A DNA stretch of 64,000 bases from Nocardia amikacinitolerans NBRC 108937 (GTDB taxonomy: Bacteria; Actinomycetota; Actinomycetes; Mycobacteriales; Mycobacteriaceae), in contig NZ_BDAU01000030.1 in the NCBI RefSeq assembly GCF_001612615.1, forward strand, positions 1 to 64,000, given 5' to 3'. Positions 33,730-42,644 of this stretch are shown in pieces; position 1 is the first letter of the stretch; each line of letters begins with the position of its first letter. A program made the position numbers and the translations under genes. The notes under the pieces are model-generated. The model was given only the letters and a program-made list of their open reading frames with translations, did no database searches and was not told the DNA's origin.

Positions 33730-34392
33730 ATGTTCAACCGTCAGTATCTCGCCCACCTGGGTGCCGGCGCGGTCGCTGCCCTCGCGCTCGGCCTGGCCGC
33801 GACACCCACCGCGACCGCCGACACCTTCGTCCCGCTGCCCGGCGGCGAGCTCGTCGAAACCCTGTCCGACGGCACCGTCGTGACCGTCCGGCTCACGGAG
33901 TCGGCGAATATCAGCCCCTCGCTCGGCTCGACTCCGGTGCACCGCAACGCGTGGGTATCGGGTTCGGCCCACGTCGAACTCGCCGGCACCGGCGCCGAGG
34001 CCGGGGGCCTCGTCATGCCCGGCTACGTCGTCGGCTGCCAGGTGAACATCGCAGGCGGTGGTGTCGGCGGGGGTGTGGAAGGGGCCTCGGATTGGGAGGG
34101 CAACGCCAGTGCCGGTGCCAACACCGGTGGTGAGCTGTCCCTCGGTCCCGGTCAGGCGCAGTCGTTCTACCTCCTCGACCGGGAGAAGGCCGACGACTTC
34201 GGCAACGAGGACCACAAGGTCTACAACGTGTTCTCCGGTGGCAGCGGATCGGTGACCTGGTCCGACCAGACCATCGGTCTGTCCGGCTGCGGCGGGTACG
34301 CGCAGGCCCGCGCCTTCGTCAGCGTCGAGATCGTCACCGAGCGCGTCACCAGCTGGGTGACGCTGTGGGGCCGGCCGTTCAGCCTCGGCTGA
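33730..34392 (+). CDS. MspA-family outer-membrane porin (copy 2)
   Basis: A 220-residue paralogue of the preceding porin, with its own signal peptide (AVAALALGLAATPTATADTF, cleavage near residue 31). It shares the ordered motifs PLPGGELVETLSDG, YVVGCQVNIAGGGVGGGVEG and GCGGYAQARAFVSVEIVTER. It lies 65 bases downstream, preceded by AAGGTG. Duplicated porins side by side may form mixed channels or respond to the same signal. The second PhyH gene follows after 82 bases. Confidence 0.87.
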   Translation: MFNRQYLAHLGAGAVAALALGLAATPTATADTFVPLPGGELVETLSDGTVVTVRLTESANISPSLGSTPVHRNAWVSGSAHVELAGTGAEAGGLVMPGYVVGCQVNIAGGGVGGGVEGASDWEGNASAGANTGGELSLGPGQAQSFYLLDREKADDFGNEDHKVYNVFSGGSGSVTWSDQTIGLSGCGGYAQARAFVSVEIVTERVTSWVTLWGRPFSLG

Positions 34393-34474
34393 CACCAGGT
34401 CCGCCGCGACGGCGAACCTCGCCGCTCGGCTTTCGCATACAAGTCAACCAACCTTCCCGAATGGAGTCGAACCC

Positions 34475-35347
34475 ATGACCGCAGTACAGCCCACCAAAGC
34501 CCTGGAATCCGTGCCTGCCGATACGCCGGTGGCCGACATCCTCGCGATCATCCGACGCGACGGCGGCGTGATCATCAAGGGTTTCCTGACCAAGGACCAG
34601 ATCGACCGGTTCAACGCCGACGTCGAGGCCCCGCTGCAGGCCCTGCGGCCCGGATCGACTCATGACAACGAGATCGTCGCCGCGTTCCACGGAAGCAACA
34701 CCAAGCGGCTCACCAACCTCGTCACCCACAGCCCGACCTTCCGTAACGAGATCATCGGGAAAGACCTCGTCCACGAGCTGTGCGACGCGGTGTACCTCGA
34801 GGAGTCGGGCACCTACTGGATGACCACCGCCCAGGTCATCGAGATCGGGCCGGGCAATGCCGCGCAGATATTGCACCGTGACCTCGGGAACTGGTACCCG
34901 TTCATCGGCATGGGTCCGCAGGGCCCCGAGGTGACCATCAACTTCCTGATCGCGTTCACCGACTTCACCGAGGAGAACGGTGCGACCCGGGTGATCCCGG
35001 GGAGCAACCACTGGGAGAACTTCGAGGACAACGGCACCCCGGAGGCTACGATCCCGGCGGTGATGAACGCGGGTGACGCGCTCGTCATCAGCGGCAAGGT
35101 GGTGCATGGTGGCGGCGCCAACAAGACGACCGACGAATATCGGCGCGGCGTCGCCTTCGCCTTCAACCCGGGCTTCCTCACCCCGGAGGAGGCGTACCCG
35201 TTCCTGGTCGACCGAGAGGTCGCCGAGACGCTCCCGCCGCGCGTGCAGCGGGTGCTCGGCTTCCGCTCCCAGTACCCGACCGGCTCCCCCGGCCTGTGGC
35301 AGGTCGACTACGCGGACCTCGCCGAACACCTCGGTCTCGATTCCTGA
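34475..35347 (+). CDS. PhyH-family iron/2-oxoglutarate dioxygenase (copy 2)
   Basis: A 290-residue paralogue of the enzyme at 30577. Iron ligands are in ILHRDLGNW near residue 134 and KVVHGGGAN near 213, and the 2-oxoglutarate arginine is in EYRRGVAFAFNP. Both end with the same segment (GFRSQYPTGSPGLWQVDY). No aminotransferase follows this copy; a membrane-protein gene does. The two copies flank the aminotransferase and the twin porins, so the region probably arose by duplication of a dioxygenase-porin unit. Confidence 0.85.
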   Translation: MTAVQPTKALESVPADTPVADILAIIRRDGGVIIKGFLTKDQIDRFNADVEAPLQALRPGSTHDNEIVAAFHGSNTKRLTNLVTHSPTFRNEIIGKDLVHELCDAVYLEESGTYWMTTAQVIEIGPGNAAQILHRDLGNWYPFIGMGPQGPEVTINFLIAFTDFTEENGATRVIPGSNHWENFEDNGTPEATIPAVMNAGDALVISGKVVHGGGANKTTDEYRRGVAFAFNPGFLTPEEAYPFLVDREVAETLPPRVQRVLGFRSQYPTGSPGLWQVDYADLAEHLGLDS

Positions 35348-35369
35348 CCTCGCCGCGCCGGCTCGGATC

Positions 35370-35416
35370 GCTGTCGTGTCGGCGATCCACCGCCGGACGG
35401 CCGCCGACACGACAGC
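35370..35416. terminator. 15-bp hairpin after PhyH copy 2
   Basis: GCTGTCGTGTCGGCG and CGCCGACACGACAGC pair perfectly around a 17-base loop, starting 23 bases after the stop codon. There is no T run, so it may be a weak terminator or a message-stabilising hairpin. Confidence 0.6.
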
Positions 35417-35488
35417 GGCGGTCCCCACCATCGCGAGCGTTCCGCCCGCGACCCCCGAACAACGATGCCCAGTCCCGAAGGACACCCG

Positions 35489-36181
35489 ATGAGTGATTTC
35501 GCTCTGTTACTGGCCGTGCTGGCCGATCTCTTCATGTTGACCGCCGGCTTCTACTACGGAATCAAGTTCCTGCGCGGCAGGCCCAATTTCCTGCTCGCAC
35601 TGGAGTGGCTGGTGATCGGGGTGTCCGGTGCGAACGTCGTGGTGCTGGCCGCCACCGGCGTCTCGCATTCGAGCCTCAGCTATCACCTGATGGTGTTCTT
35701 CGACGCGTTCTCGCGGTCGTTCGGCATGACGCTGCTCATCGTGATCGGGATGCTGGCGGTGACCCATCGGTACCGTCCATCGTGGCTGGTCGAGGCCGCT
35801 GCCATCGCGGCGGGCGTCGCCGTGGGACTCAACCGCGCGCTGGATCCGCGGCCCGTCGAGTCGGGATGGGCGATCTTCTATCTCGTGGTCAATCTCGCTG
35901 TGGCCCTGTTCATGTTCTCGGTGGCCGCGCGCCTGTGGCGGATCGGTGACCGGCGAAACGCGGCCTGGGTGTCCGTGGCGACTGCCCTCGGCGCGTTCGT
36001 CGCCGTGATCTACGATTACTTCCCCATTCCGGGTGACGATGCCGATCACACACTGTTCTACATCCTGGCGATGTCGGTCTGGGGGCTCATGCTCGTGACC
36101 TACTACCACGGCTACCGCGCGCTCGAGGCATCCCAACGCGGCGCGGCCGCTGCGAAGTTCGGCACCCTCAGCCCACAGTAA
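35489..36181 (+). CDS. Seven-helix hypothetical membrane protein
   Basis: A 230-residue membrane protein with about seven hydrophobic segments (for example LLLAVLADLFMLTAGFYYG, AIFYLVVNLAVALFMFSVAA and LFYILAMSVWGLMLVTYYHG). No family name is certain. The C-terminal FYILAMSVWGLMLVTYYHGY is matched by a fossil at 49516-49620, so related genes occur more than once in this genome. ATG 35489 follows AAGGA by seven bases; a second ATG 24 bases upstream (35465) lacks that site. No supported feature was found in 36182-36535. Confidence 0.7.
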   Translation: MSDFALLLAVLADLFMLTAGFYYGIKFLRGRPNFLLALEWLVIGVSGANVVVLAATGVSHSSLSYHLMVFFDAFSRSFGMTLLIVIGMLAVTHRYRPSWLVEAAAIAAGVAVGLNRALDPRPVESGWAIFYLVVNLAVALFMFSVAARLWRIGDRRNAAWVSVATALGAFVAVIYDYFPIPGDDADHTLFYILAMSVWGLMLVTYYHGYRALEASQRGAAAAKFGTLSPQ

Positions 36182-36535
36182 TCAGGCGCGCGGCGATCTC
36201 GCCGCGCCGCCGGTGGGCAGCCGGTCGTGGCCGCCGCGTCCCAGCCACCGTCACCGGCCAACAGCGCGGCGCGGCGATGGTTGCCCGCCTGGCGAAGGAG
36301 GTGATGGACCTCGACATCGATTCGCCGAGATCGCCGAGCAGCGATTTCGCTGCCACCGCCACGCCGAAACGATCCTGAGCACGCCGGGATTCCCGGGTCC
36401 TGCTCGCTGCGAAGGAGTCCGCGGAGACCCCGGCGACATCCCCGCATGGCGCGCATGCGTTTTCGCAATCACCCGGCGTCGGTCGGCGTTAAGTGCCCCG
36501 TCAAGCCGTGTTCACGGCGTGTTTACGATGTCCGA

Positions 36536-37897
36536 ATGCTTATTCACGACGCGCACGGCAGTTCGACCTCACCCCCGGAGCCAGCGGGAGATGAGCGACT
36601 CCGGGAGCGTCGATTTCGGCCGTTCGTGGTGTGGGGCGGCATTGCCGCCGCGGTGCTTGTACTTGTCGCTGGTCAGCTAATCGCCGTTCACATCCACGCT
36701 CTCGGTCCATTGACCAGCCTCTTTCGCGACTACGCCGGTACGCCCAAGTCGGCGACGACACCGTGGGCGGGCTTCCTGCTGGCCCTGATCGGTGTCACCG
36801 TTCGGGTGCGGGTGAACGCCCTCGCCGCCGCGGTCGCCATCGATTTGGTCTTCGTGGCGATTCGGGCATTCGACGGTCGGCCGTTCACCGTCGGCAACGG
36901 ACCGACCATTGTGCTGACGGCGGTGGCGGTGATCGCCGCCCTACGGTGGAGCGGTGTGCGACGGCGGACGGCACTGCACACGATCGCGCTCGGAGCGCTG
37001 CTCATCCTCGCGACGAAGGTCGGCGAAATCTGGTTGGACATCACGGCATGGTCCTGTCCGCAGGTCCTCGACCCGTATGTGGAGCTGGCCGATCGAGCGC
37101 TCGGCAGTCCGGCGTGGGTCGTCGGGCACGCGCTCGATCTGGCCGGGCCGGTACCGCTGGGTGTGGTGCGCTGGGTGTACTTCGAGCTTCCGGTGGCGGC
37201 GATCGTCGTCGCCATCTGGCAGTTGCGCGGGGTGACCACGGGTTCGTGGCCGCGGCACCACTTGGTGCGCACGTTCTTGGTACTCGGCCTCATCGGCCCG
37301 GTCTTCTACGTGATCTTCCCGGTGGTGGGACCTGTGCTCGCGTTCGGACCGCAGGGGCACGGCATGGAACTCGCCGACGTCTGGCCGAATCTCGTTCCGG
37401 CGCTTCCCGCCTCGGTCGAATCGATGCCCTTCGACGGCATCACGCCGCGCAACTGTATGCCGTCGCTGCATACGGCGTGGGCACTCGCGCTGTTCATCCA
37501 CTCACGACGCGGGCCGGTCTGGTTGCGTTGGGGCGGCACTTTCTGGCTGGTGTGCACCCTCATCGCGACGCTCGGCCTCGGGGCACACTACGGCGTCGAC
37601 CTCGTGGCGGGCGCCGCGCTGTGCCTGACGATCGAGTCCGCCCTGCGCGACCCCGACCGAGGCTGGGACCGTCCGCGCGTGCGGGTAGTGGCGCTGGGGA
37701 TCGCCACGTTCGTGGGAGTGCTGGTGTGCGTCCGCTACTTCGCGATGCCGATGGCGACCTACCCGATCCCCTTCGGGATCGCGATACTCGGCGTTCTCAC
37801 CGCACTGTCCATCGTGTTCTACCGAACCTGGTTCGCTGCGCAACGTCCCGAAGTCGTTGCGCGCGAGGCCGAGCGGGTCGAACTCGAGCGTCGCTGA
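36536..37897 (+). CDS. PAP2-superfamily membrane phosphatase (AUR1-like)
   Basis: A 453-residue integral membrane protein with ten or more hydrophobic segments. The C-terminal half carries the PAP2 residues NCMPSLHTAWALAL near 305 and GLGAHYGVDLVAGA near 345. These are the histidine motifs of the inositol-phosphorylceramide-synthase / AUR1-like subgroup. It may transfer or hydrolyse phospho-head-groups of lipids. The ATG at 36536 follows a plausible leader; the frame stays open upstream to 36446 but that extension is basic and lacks a ribosome site. Confidence 0.78.
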   Translation: MLIHDAHGSSTSPPEPAGDERLRERRFRPFVVWGGIAAAVLVLVAGQLIAVHIHALGPLTSLFRDYAGTPKSATTPWAGFLLALIGVTVRVRVNALAAAVAIDLVFVAIRAFDGRPFTVGNGPTIVLTAVAVIAALRWSGVRRRTALHTIALGALLILATKVGEIWLDITAWSCPQVLDPYVELADRALGSPAWVVGHALDLAGPVPLGVVRWVYFELPVAAIVVAIWQLRGVTTGSWPRHHLVRTFLVLGLIGPVFYVIFPVVGPVLAFGPQGHGMELADVWPNLVPALPASVESMPFDGITPRNCMPSLHTAWALALFIHSRRGPVWLRWGGTFWLVCTLIATLGLGAHYGVDLVAGAALCLTIESALRDPDRGWDRPRVRVVALGIATFVGVLVCVRYFAMPMATYPIPFGIAILGVLTALSIVFYRTWFAAQRPEVVAREAERVELERR

Positions 37898-37976
37898 AGT
37901 GAGACGCGGCTTGCCTGTCGACCCGCGCGACCAGGCTCGAGCCGTGCTCCAACATCCAGCACACGCGGCGAAGACA

Positions 37977-38005
37977 CTGTGATCGGCGGCAAGCCGCGAT
38001 CACAG
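37977..38005. terminator. Hairpin between convergent genes
   Basis: CTGTGATC and GATCACAG enclose an inner GCGGC/GCCGC pairing with a two-base loop and one bulged G. It separates the PAP2 gene from the convergent secreted-protein gene. The rest of 37898-38077 is empty. Confidence 0.6.
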
Positions 38006-38077
38006 CACTTCCCGAATTCGCCGGGCTATCTCATGCCGCCGGTGGGCGTCGAGAGGAATGTCCCCGGACCGGCCCGC

Positions 38078-38749
38078 CTAGGTGTTGGTAGTGATGAGGT
38101 ACTCGAGGAATGCGGGGACCATCACCGGGGCCGCGAGGTGGAGAACGCCTGATACGGCCCCGCCGGGCACGGCTGTGGCCGCGCCGATCGCGCATCCGAG
38201 CAAGGGTCCCGCACCCAGCATCATGGCCAGTGGCGCGGTGACGACGGCTCCGGTGAGGCCGCCGAGCAGGCAGCCGAGAACGCCCGCTCCGATGGCGCCG
38301 ACTCCGGCGCCGATGCCGAGACCTCTGGCGATGTTCGATGTGGCGCGCGCGAGGGCGTCCTGTTGACGTTCGGCGGAGTCGTTCGCCGCCGAGGGCTCGG
38401 CGATGGGGCGGTACTGCGCACGCGCCGGGTCGAGGTTCGGCGTCAAACGGGCTGTGGCGCCGTTGATCTCGGCCTCGATGGGGAACTCCACGTCACCCAC
38501 CCGCAGCTGCAGCGGCACCGCGGCCAGGACTTGGTCGGAGCCCGCGCGAATCTCGAATCTGCCACCGTCCAGTACGAGCCTGGCTGCCGGGTCGACGGTG
38601 ACGACCGCGGTATCGCCGTCTACCGATGCGGTGTAGTGGACCTGCGCGGGGCGGTCGGATACCGCCGGTTCGGCGAGGCAGGTCCCGCTCGCGGTGCCGA
38701 TGGCGGCCACGGTGAGGGCAGCCGTCAGCGCACGTTTTTGGACGTCCAT
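38078..38749 (-). CDS. Secreted glycine/alanine-rich protein (DUF8020-like)
   Basis: A 223-residue protein with a signal peptide (RALTAALTVAAIGTASGTCL, then AEP). A beta-rich domain follows (VHYTASVDGDTAVVTVDPAA and VLDGGRFEIRAG) of a kind often seen in Nocardia secreted proteins. The C-terminal half is a glycine/alanine-rich hydrophobic stretch (IARGLGIGAGVGAIGAGVLG) that could insert into a membrane. Function is unknown. It is divergent from the lipase gene, with 241 bases between starts. Confidence 0.7.
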   Translation of the reverse strand: MDVQKRALTAALTVAAIGTASGTCLAEPAVSDRPAQVHYTASVDGDTAVVTVDPAARLVLDGGRFEIRAGSDQVLAAVPLQLRVGDVEFPIEAEINGATARLTPNLDPARAQYRPIAEPSAANDSAERQQDALARATSNIARGLGIGAGVGAIGAGVLGCLLGGLTGAVVTAPLAMMLGAGPLLGCAIGAATAVPGGAVSGVLHLAAPVMVPAFLEYLITTNT

Positions 38750-38867
38750 GGATTTTCCTTCGACTCGTCGCAGCCGTGGGGCGACCGGGCTGCGCGGGGA
38801 CCGTCTCCGTCTCGAATGTCGAGCAGATCAGTCCATTAACACGACTTTTCGTTTATATCAAGTATTG

Positions 38868-38892
38868 TGAAACACGTCAAGCAAGTGTTTCA
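38868..38892. promoter_or_regulatory. Operator-like repeat TGAAACAC...GTGTTTCA
   Basis: Two perfect 8-bp inverted arms separated by nine bases, in the divergent interval between the secreted protein and the lipase. The AT-rich surroundings suggest promoters here. The binding protein is not known. The rest of 38750-38990 shows no gene. Confidence 0.5.
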
Positions 38893-38990
38893 TTGCGATA
38901 GCGCTCCCGGCAAACGAGAGCTCGAGCGATCCGATAGGGCTCCACGTGCCGCGCAATTCTTCTGACAAGCAACATCTTTCGAGGAGAACA

Positions 38991-40175
38991 ATGAAGTCCA
39001 TCCTCTCCAAGGCGCAGAAGTCGCTGCGGCGCTTGGCGCCGACCGCGTGTGCCATGGCATTGGTGGCCGGGCCACTTGGTGCAGGCGTCGCGCACGCCGA
39101 CGACCCTCTCGCCGATGGTGAACCCGGCGATATCGTCCATGTCGAGCCATCGAGAGTCGACCTGCTTCCCGGGATTCCGGCGCCGGTCGACGCGTGGAAG
39201 ATTCGCTACCGTTCGACCAATGCGCTCGGGCAGCCGAACGTGGTCTCCGGCCGGATCCTCGTGCCCAGAGACGGCCGCACTGGTACGCGCCCGTTGGTGA
39301 CCTATGCCGTGGGCACCGTCGGAATGGGTGACCAGTGCGCGCCGTCCGCCACCGGCGGGCCCCGCGAGATCACCGGGTTGCTGGAAAAGGGATGGGCGGT
39401 GGCCGTCACCGATTACGAGGGTCTCGGAACCCCCGGCGACCACACCTATCTGGTCGGCCGCGCGGAGGGAACCGCCGTCCTTGACGCGGCTCGCGCCGCC
39501 CAACGACTGCCCGAAGCCAACGCGCGAGGGATCAGCTCGGCATCCCCGGTCGGGATCGTCGGCTACTCCCAAGGTGGCCACGCCGCCTCCTGGGCAGCCG
39601 AACTGTCCAGCGACTACGCGCCCGAGCTCCAGATCAAGGGTGTGGCCGCCGGCGGTGTCCCGGCCGACACCCTGGCAGACGCTGAGGACCACCGTGGCAA
39701 ACCCCCCAACCTCGCCGCGTACTTCATGATCGCGATCGGACACGACGCGGCCTATCCCGAACTGCGCCTCGACTCCTACCTGACCGACGCGGGACGCGCG
39801 TTCGCACACAGGATTCGCACCGGTTGCGTCCTCGACAATCTTTTGGCGAGTAACGGACAGTCGTTGCAGCAACTGGTGACCGGCGAACCCCTCGACACTC
39901 CCGAGTGGCGACAGCGGTTGGCGGAAGACCGGCTTGGCACCCGTGCGCCGGGTTATCCGATCTATCTGTTCCACGGGATGAACGACGACACCGTGGGCTA
40001 CAAGTTCGGCGCACAACTGCGCTCCGACTGGTGTGCGCTGGGCGTCGCGGTCGAATGGCACGCGATTCCGCTGGCCGATCACCTCGCCGCACCCGCGGTC
40101 GGTGGCAACGCGGCACTGGATTGGCTCGGCCGCAGGCTCGCCGGTCAGCCCGCGCACGGAAACTGCGGAGGGTGA
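38991..40175 (+). CDS. Secreted LIP-family triacylglycerol lipase
   Basis: A 394-residue secreted lipase of the Mycobacteriales LIP family. The signal peptide covers residues 1-37 and ends GAGVAHAD. Typical are YRSTNALGQPNVVSGRILVP near 63 and the nucleophile elbow VGIVGYSQGGHAASW near 190. The acid is in LFHGMNDDTVGY near 330 and the histidine in LADHLAAP near 363. GAGGAGAACA precedes the ATG at 38991. Its stop lies within a few bases of the diiron oxygenase start, so the two may share a transcript. Confidence 0.87.
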   Translation: MKSILSKAQKSLRRLAPTACAMALVAGPLGAGVAHADDPLADGEPGDIVHVEPSRVDLLPGIPAPVDAWKIRYRSTNALGQPNVVSGRILVPRDGRTGTRPLVTYAVGTVGMGDQCAPSATGGPREITGLLEKGWAVAVTDYEGLGTPGDHTYLVGRAEGTAVLDAARAAQRLPEANARGISSASPVGIVGYSQGGHAASWAAELSSDYAPELQIKGVAAGGVPADTLADAEDHRGKPPNLAAYFMIAIGHDAAYPELRLDSYLTDAGRAFAHRIRTGCVLDNLLASNGQSLQQLVTGEPLDTPEWRQRLAEDRLGTRAPGYPIYLFHGMNDDTVGYKFGAQLRSDWCALGVAVEWHAIPLADHLAAPAVGGNAALDWLGRRLAGQPAHGNCGG

Positions 40176-40180
40176 TCGGA

Positions 40181-41062
40181 GTGACCGGCTCCGATCATGC
40201 CTGCGCCGTCTACGACGGTCTTCTCGACTCGGCGCGACGCCTGTCTTTCGATCTCCGGGAGATCGAGGTCGATGCCGCCGATCAGGATCGCTACGGGATG
40301 AGCCCGGAGTGGTCTCCGCTCTTCGGTACGCCGTCGTGGGAGCAACTGCCCGAATCGGCCAGAAAGCACCTGACCAGATGTGAGGCCTCCCATTTCCTCG
40401 GAGTCGCGATCTGGCTCGAGGTCGCGTTGCAGATCGTGCTGCTGCGGCGCACCCACGGGGTGGATCCGACCAGACCCGATGTGAAATTCCTGTTCAACGA
40501 ATGCGCCGACGAGAACCTGCACTCGCTCATGTTCGCCGAGGCCATCGACCGGCTTGGGACCGGCCACCATCGCCTGGATCGCTCGACGATCGTCACCGGC
40601 TGGTTGTTTCGCACCTTCGCGTGGGACGAGATCGCCTACGCGATCGTGCTGGCCGGTGAGGAGATCTTCGATGTCATGCAACGCGATTGGATGCGCGACG
40701 ACCGAGTCTCCGATGCGGTGCGCCGGACGTCGTATGTGCACGTCGTCGAAGAGTCACGGCATATGTCGTTCGCGCGCCACAAGATTCGCGATCATCTGGT
40801 GCGAGTATCGCCTGCCAGACGCTTTCTCAGCACGATATTCATCGCGATCGGCGCCCACGTCATCGCCAAAGGCATGGTCAACAAAAGGATCTACCGCGAG
40901 GCCGGCTTGGACTGGTCGACCGTGCGCGTGGAGATCAGCCGAAACGAGCACCATCGGATGATGTTCCGCCGCGCGGCATCGCCGCTGGTGGCGTTCCTCG
41001 ACCAAGAGAAGTTACTGAACGGACCCGCGCGATGGATCTATCGCAAATCCAATCTCCTCTGA
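40181..41062 (+). CDS. AurF-type diiron N-oxygenase
   Basis: A 293-residue protein of the AurF/PF11583 diiron family. Iron-ligand helices are seen as FNECADENLHSLMF near residue 107, AGEEIFDVMQ near 160 and VVEESRHMSFARHK near 190, with a last ligand in SRNEHHRMMF near 255. AurF-type enzymes oxidise aryl-amines to nitro compounds, and other members hydroxylate. GTG 40181 was chosen for the ribosome site GCGGAGGG; GTG 40172, overlapping the lipase stop, is possible. The ferredoxin-reductase fusion follows 13 bases later and is its likely electron donor. Confidence 0.82.
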   Translation: MTGSDHACAVYDGLLDSARRLSFDLREIEVDAADQDRYGMSPEWSPLFGTPSWEQLPESARKHLTRCEASHFLGVAIWLEVALQIVLLRRTHGVDPTRPDVKFLFNECADENLHSLMFAEAIDRLGTGHHRLDRSTIVTGWLFRTFAWDEIAYAIVLAGEEIFDVMQRDWMRDDRVSDAVRRTSYVHVVEESRHMSFARHKIRDHLVRVSPARRFLSTIFIAIGAHVIAKGMVNKRIYREAGLDWSTVRVEISRNEHHRMMFRRAASPLVAFLDQEKLLNGPARWIYRKSNLL

Positions 41063-41075
41063 CCGGCGGGCGCGG

Positions 41076-42461
41076 ATGAGCCACGTCATTCTCGGACACT
41101 GTTGCAAGGACGCGTCGTGTGTCGCGGCATGCCCCCGCGACTGCATCCTGCCCATCCCCGGTGACCCGCGGTTCGAATCGGTCGAACACCTCTATATCGA
41201 CCCGAACACCTGCATCGACTGCTCGGCGTGCGTCTCGGCCTGTCCGGCGGGAGCTATCAAACCCGAAGCAGCGCTGAGCGAATCGGAACGCCACTACGCC
41301 CAGCGCACACGCGAGTACTTCACCGCGAACGCGCCCACACCGCGGGGACAGCGCACCGGTCTCGCACTTCCGCAAGCTTTCCCGCGGACCGCAACGCCGT
41401 TGCGGATCGCCGTCGTCGGTGCCGGTGCCGCCGCCATGTACACCGTGCGCGAGCTGCTGCGACGATCGAGCACGGTGCGAATCACCGTCTTCGAACAACG
41501 TGCGGAGGTCGGCGGGTTGTTGCGCACCGCGGTGTCGCGACAGCACGACGGGATCCGAAAGATGGTTCGGCTCTTCGACCTTCCGTTCGGCGACGACAGG
41601 GTGACCGTACGATCGAAGGTCCGCGTGGGAGTCGACGTGTCGATCGCCGCGCTTCGACGCCAGTTCGACGCGGTGGTCTTGGCCGTCGGAGCGTCCCGGC
41701 CGCGAGAGCTCGGAGCCGGGCCGATCCCAGAGGTGCACCAAGCGCTGCCCCTGCTGGAGGCGGTCAACAGTGCTCGGCCCGGCATACCGGTGCGGCCGCT
41801 GCGCGGTCCGAAAACGGTTGTCGTGGGTGGTGGCAACGTCGCGTTGGATGTCGTGGCGGCCATCGGCGAGGGACGCGTGCGCACCCATTCCGGCGGGCCG
41901 GTCACCGAGGTGACAGTCGTCGCGCGGTCCTCGGTTCGACGCCCGTCGTTCACTCTGTCCGCGCTCAACGAGCTGGCCGGACTGGACGCCACGGTGACCG
42001 TCGACGGCGGCTCGGCGCCGACCGGCGGCTCCGCCGACCCGGTGCAGCGCCTGCTGGCCGAGCTGGCGGAGCGGCAGGCTGGGGCAACGCAGGGGCGACG
42101 CGCACTCTCGATCGCGCTGTCGTTCGGCCACGAGGTCACCTCCGTGCGCTCCATCGGTCACCGCATTCAGGTGGCAACTGGGACGGGCAGGACCTTCACC
42201 GCCGATTCGGTCGTGTGCGCCACCGGCTTCACCGTCACCCCGTTGGCGGGTGTCTCCCTCGGCGAGAGCGGCGTCATCGCGAACCGGCGGGGCAGGGTCG
42301 TCGCACCCGATACCGGTGCGCCGATCGAGGGTCTGTACGTAGTCGGCTGGGCGAAACGTGGCGCCCGCGGCGGTGTCGGCGACAACCGGCGATGTGCCGT
42401 CGAGACCGTCGACCGACTCGTCGCCGACCTGACCCAACCGTCTGGCAGGTACCGCTGCTGA
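41076..42461 (+). CDS. Ferredoxin / NADP-reductase fusion (FprB-like)
   Basis: A 461-residue protein. Residues 1-75 form a dicluster-type ferredoxin with CCKDASCVAACP and CIDCSACVSACP. Residues 105-460 form an adrenodoxin-reductase-like part with the FAD motif IAVVGAGAAAMYTVREL and the NADP motif VVVGGGNVALDVV. The C-terminal GWAKRGARGGVGDNR segment is typical of this group. FprB of mycobacteria has the same architecture. It would pass NADPH electrons to the diiron oxygenase encoded just upstream, and the tight gene spacing supports that pairing. Confidence 0.87.
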   Translation: MSHVILGHCCKDASCVAACPRDCILPIPGDPRFESVEHLYIDPNTCIDCSACVSACPAGAIKPEAALSESERHYAQRTREYFTANAPTPRGQRTGLALPQAFPRTATPLRIAVVGAGAAAMYTVRELLRRSSTVRITVFEQRAEVGGLLRTAVSRQHDGIRKMVRLFDLPFGDDRVTVRSKVRVGVDVSIAALRRQFDAVVLAVGASRPRELGAGPIPEVHQALPLLEAVNSARPGIPVRPLRGPKTVVVGGGNVALDVVAAIGEGRVRTHSGGPVTEVTVVARSSVRRPSFTLSALNELAGLDATVTVDGGSAPTGGSADPVQRLLAELAERQAGATQGRRALSIALSFGHEVTSVRSIGHRIQVATGTGRTFTADSVVCATGFTVTPLAGVSLGESGVIANRRGRVVAPDTGAPIEGLYVVGWAKRGARGGVGDNRRCAVETVDRLVADLTQPSGRYRC

Positions 42462-42644
42462 CTCGACCCACTTGATCGAACTCGGCTTCGGATCCATCTC
42501 CGCACCCAGGAAATGACCTGGGGCTCACCGTCATCGGCTGCGCCGACATCCTTTTCCGCCCGCCACGTCCGGCGCCCACGTCGGCTGCGACTGTCCCTCG
42601 TCGCTCCCGAAACACTGAGCGATCCAGCTCGAGGAGTACCCACA

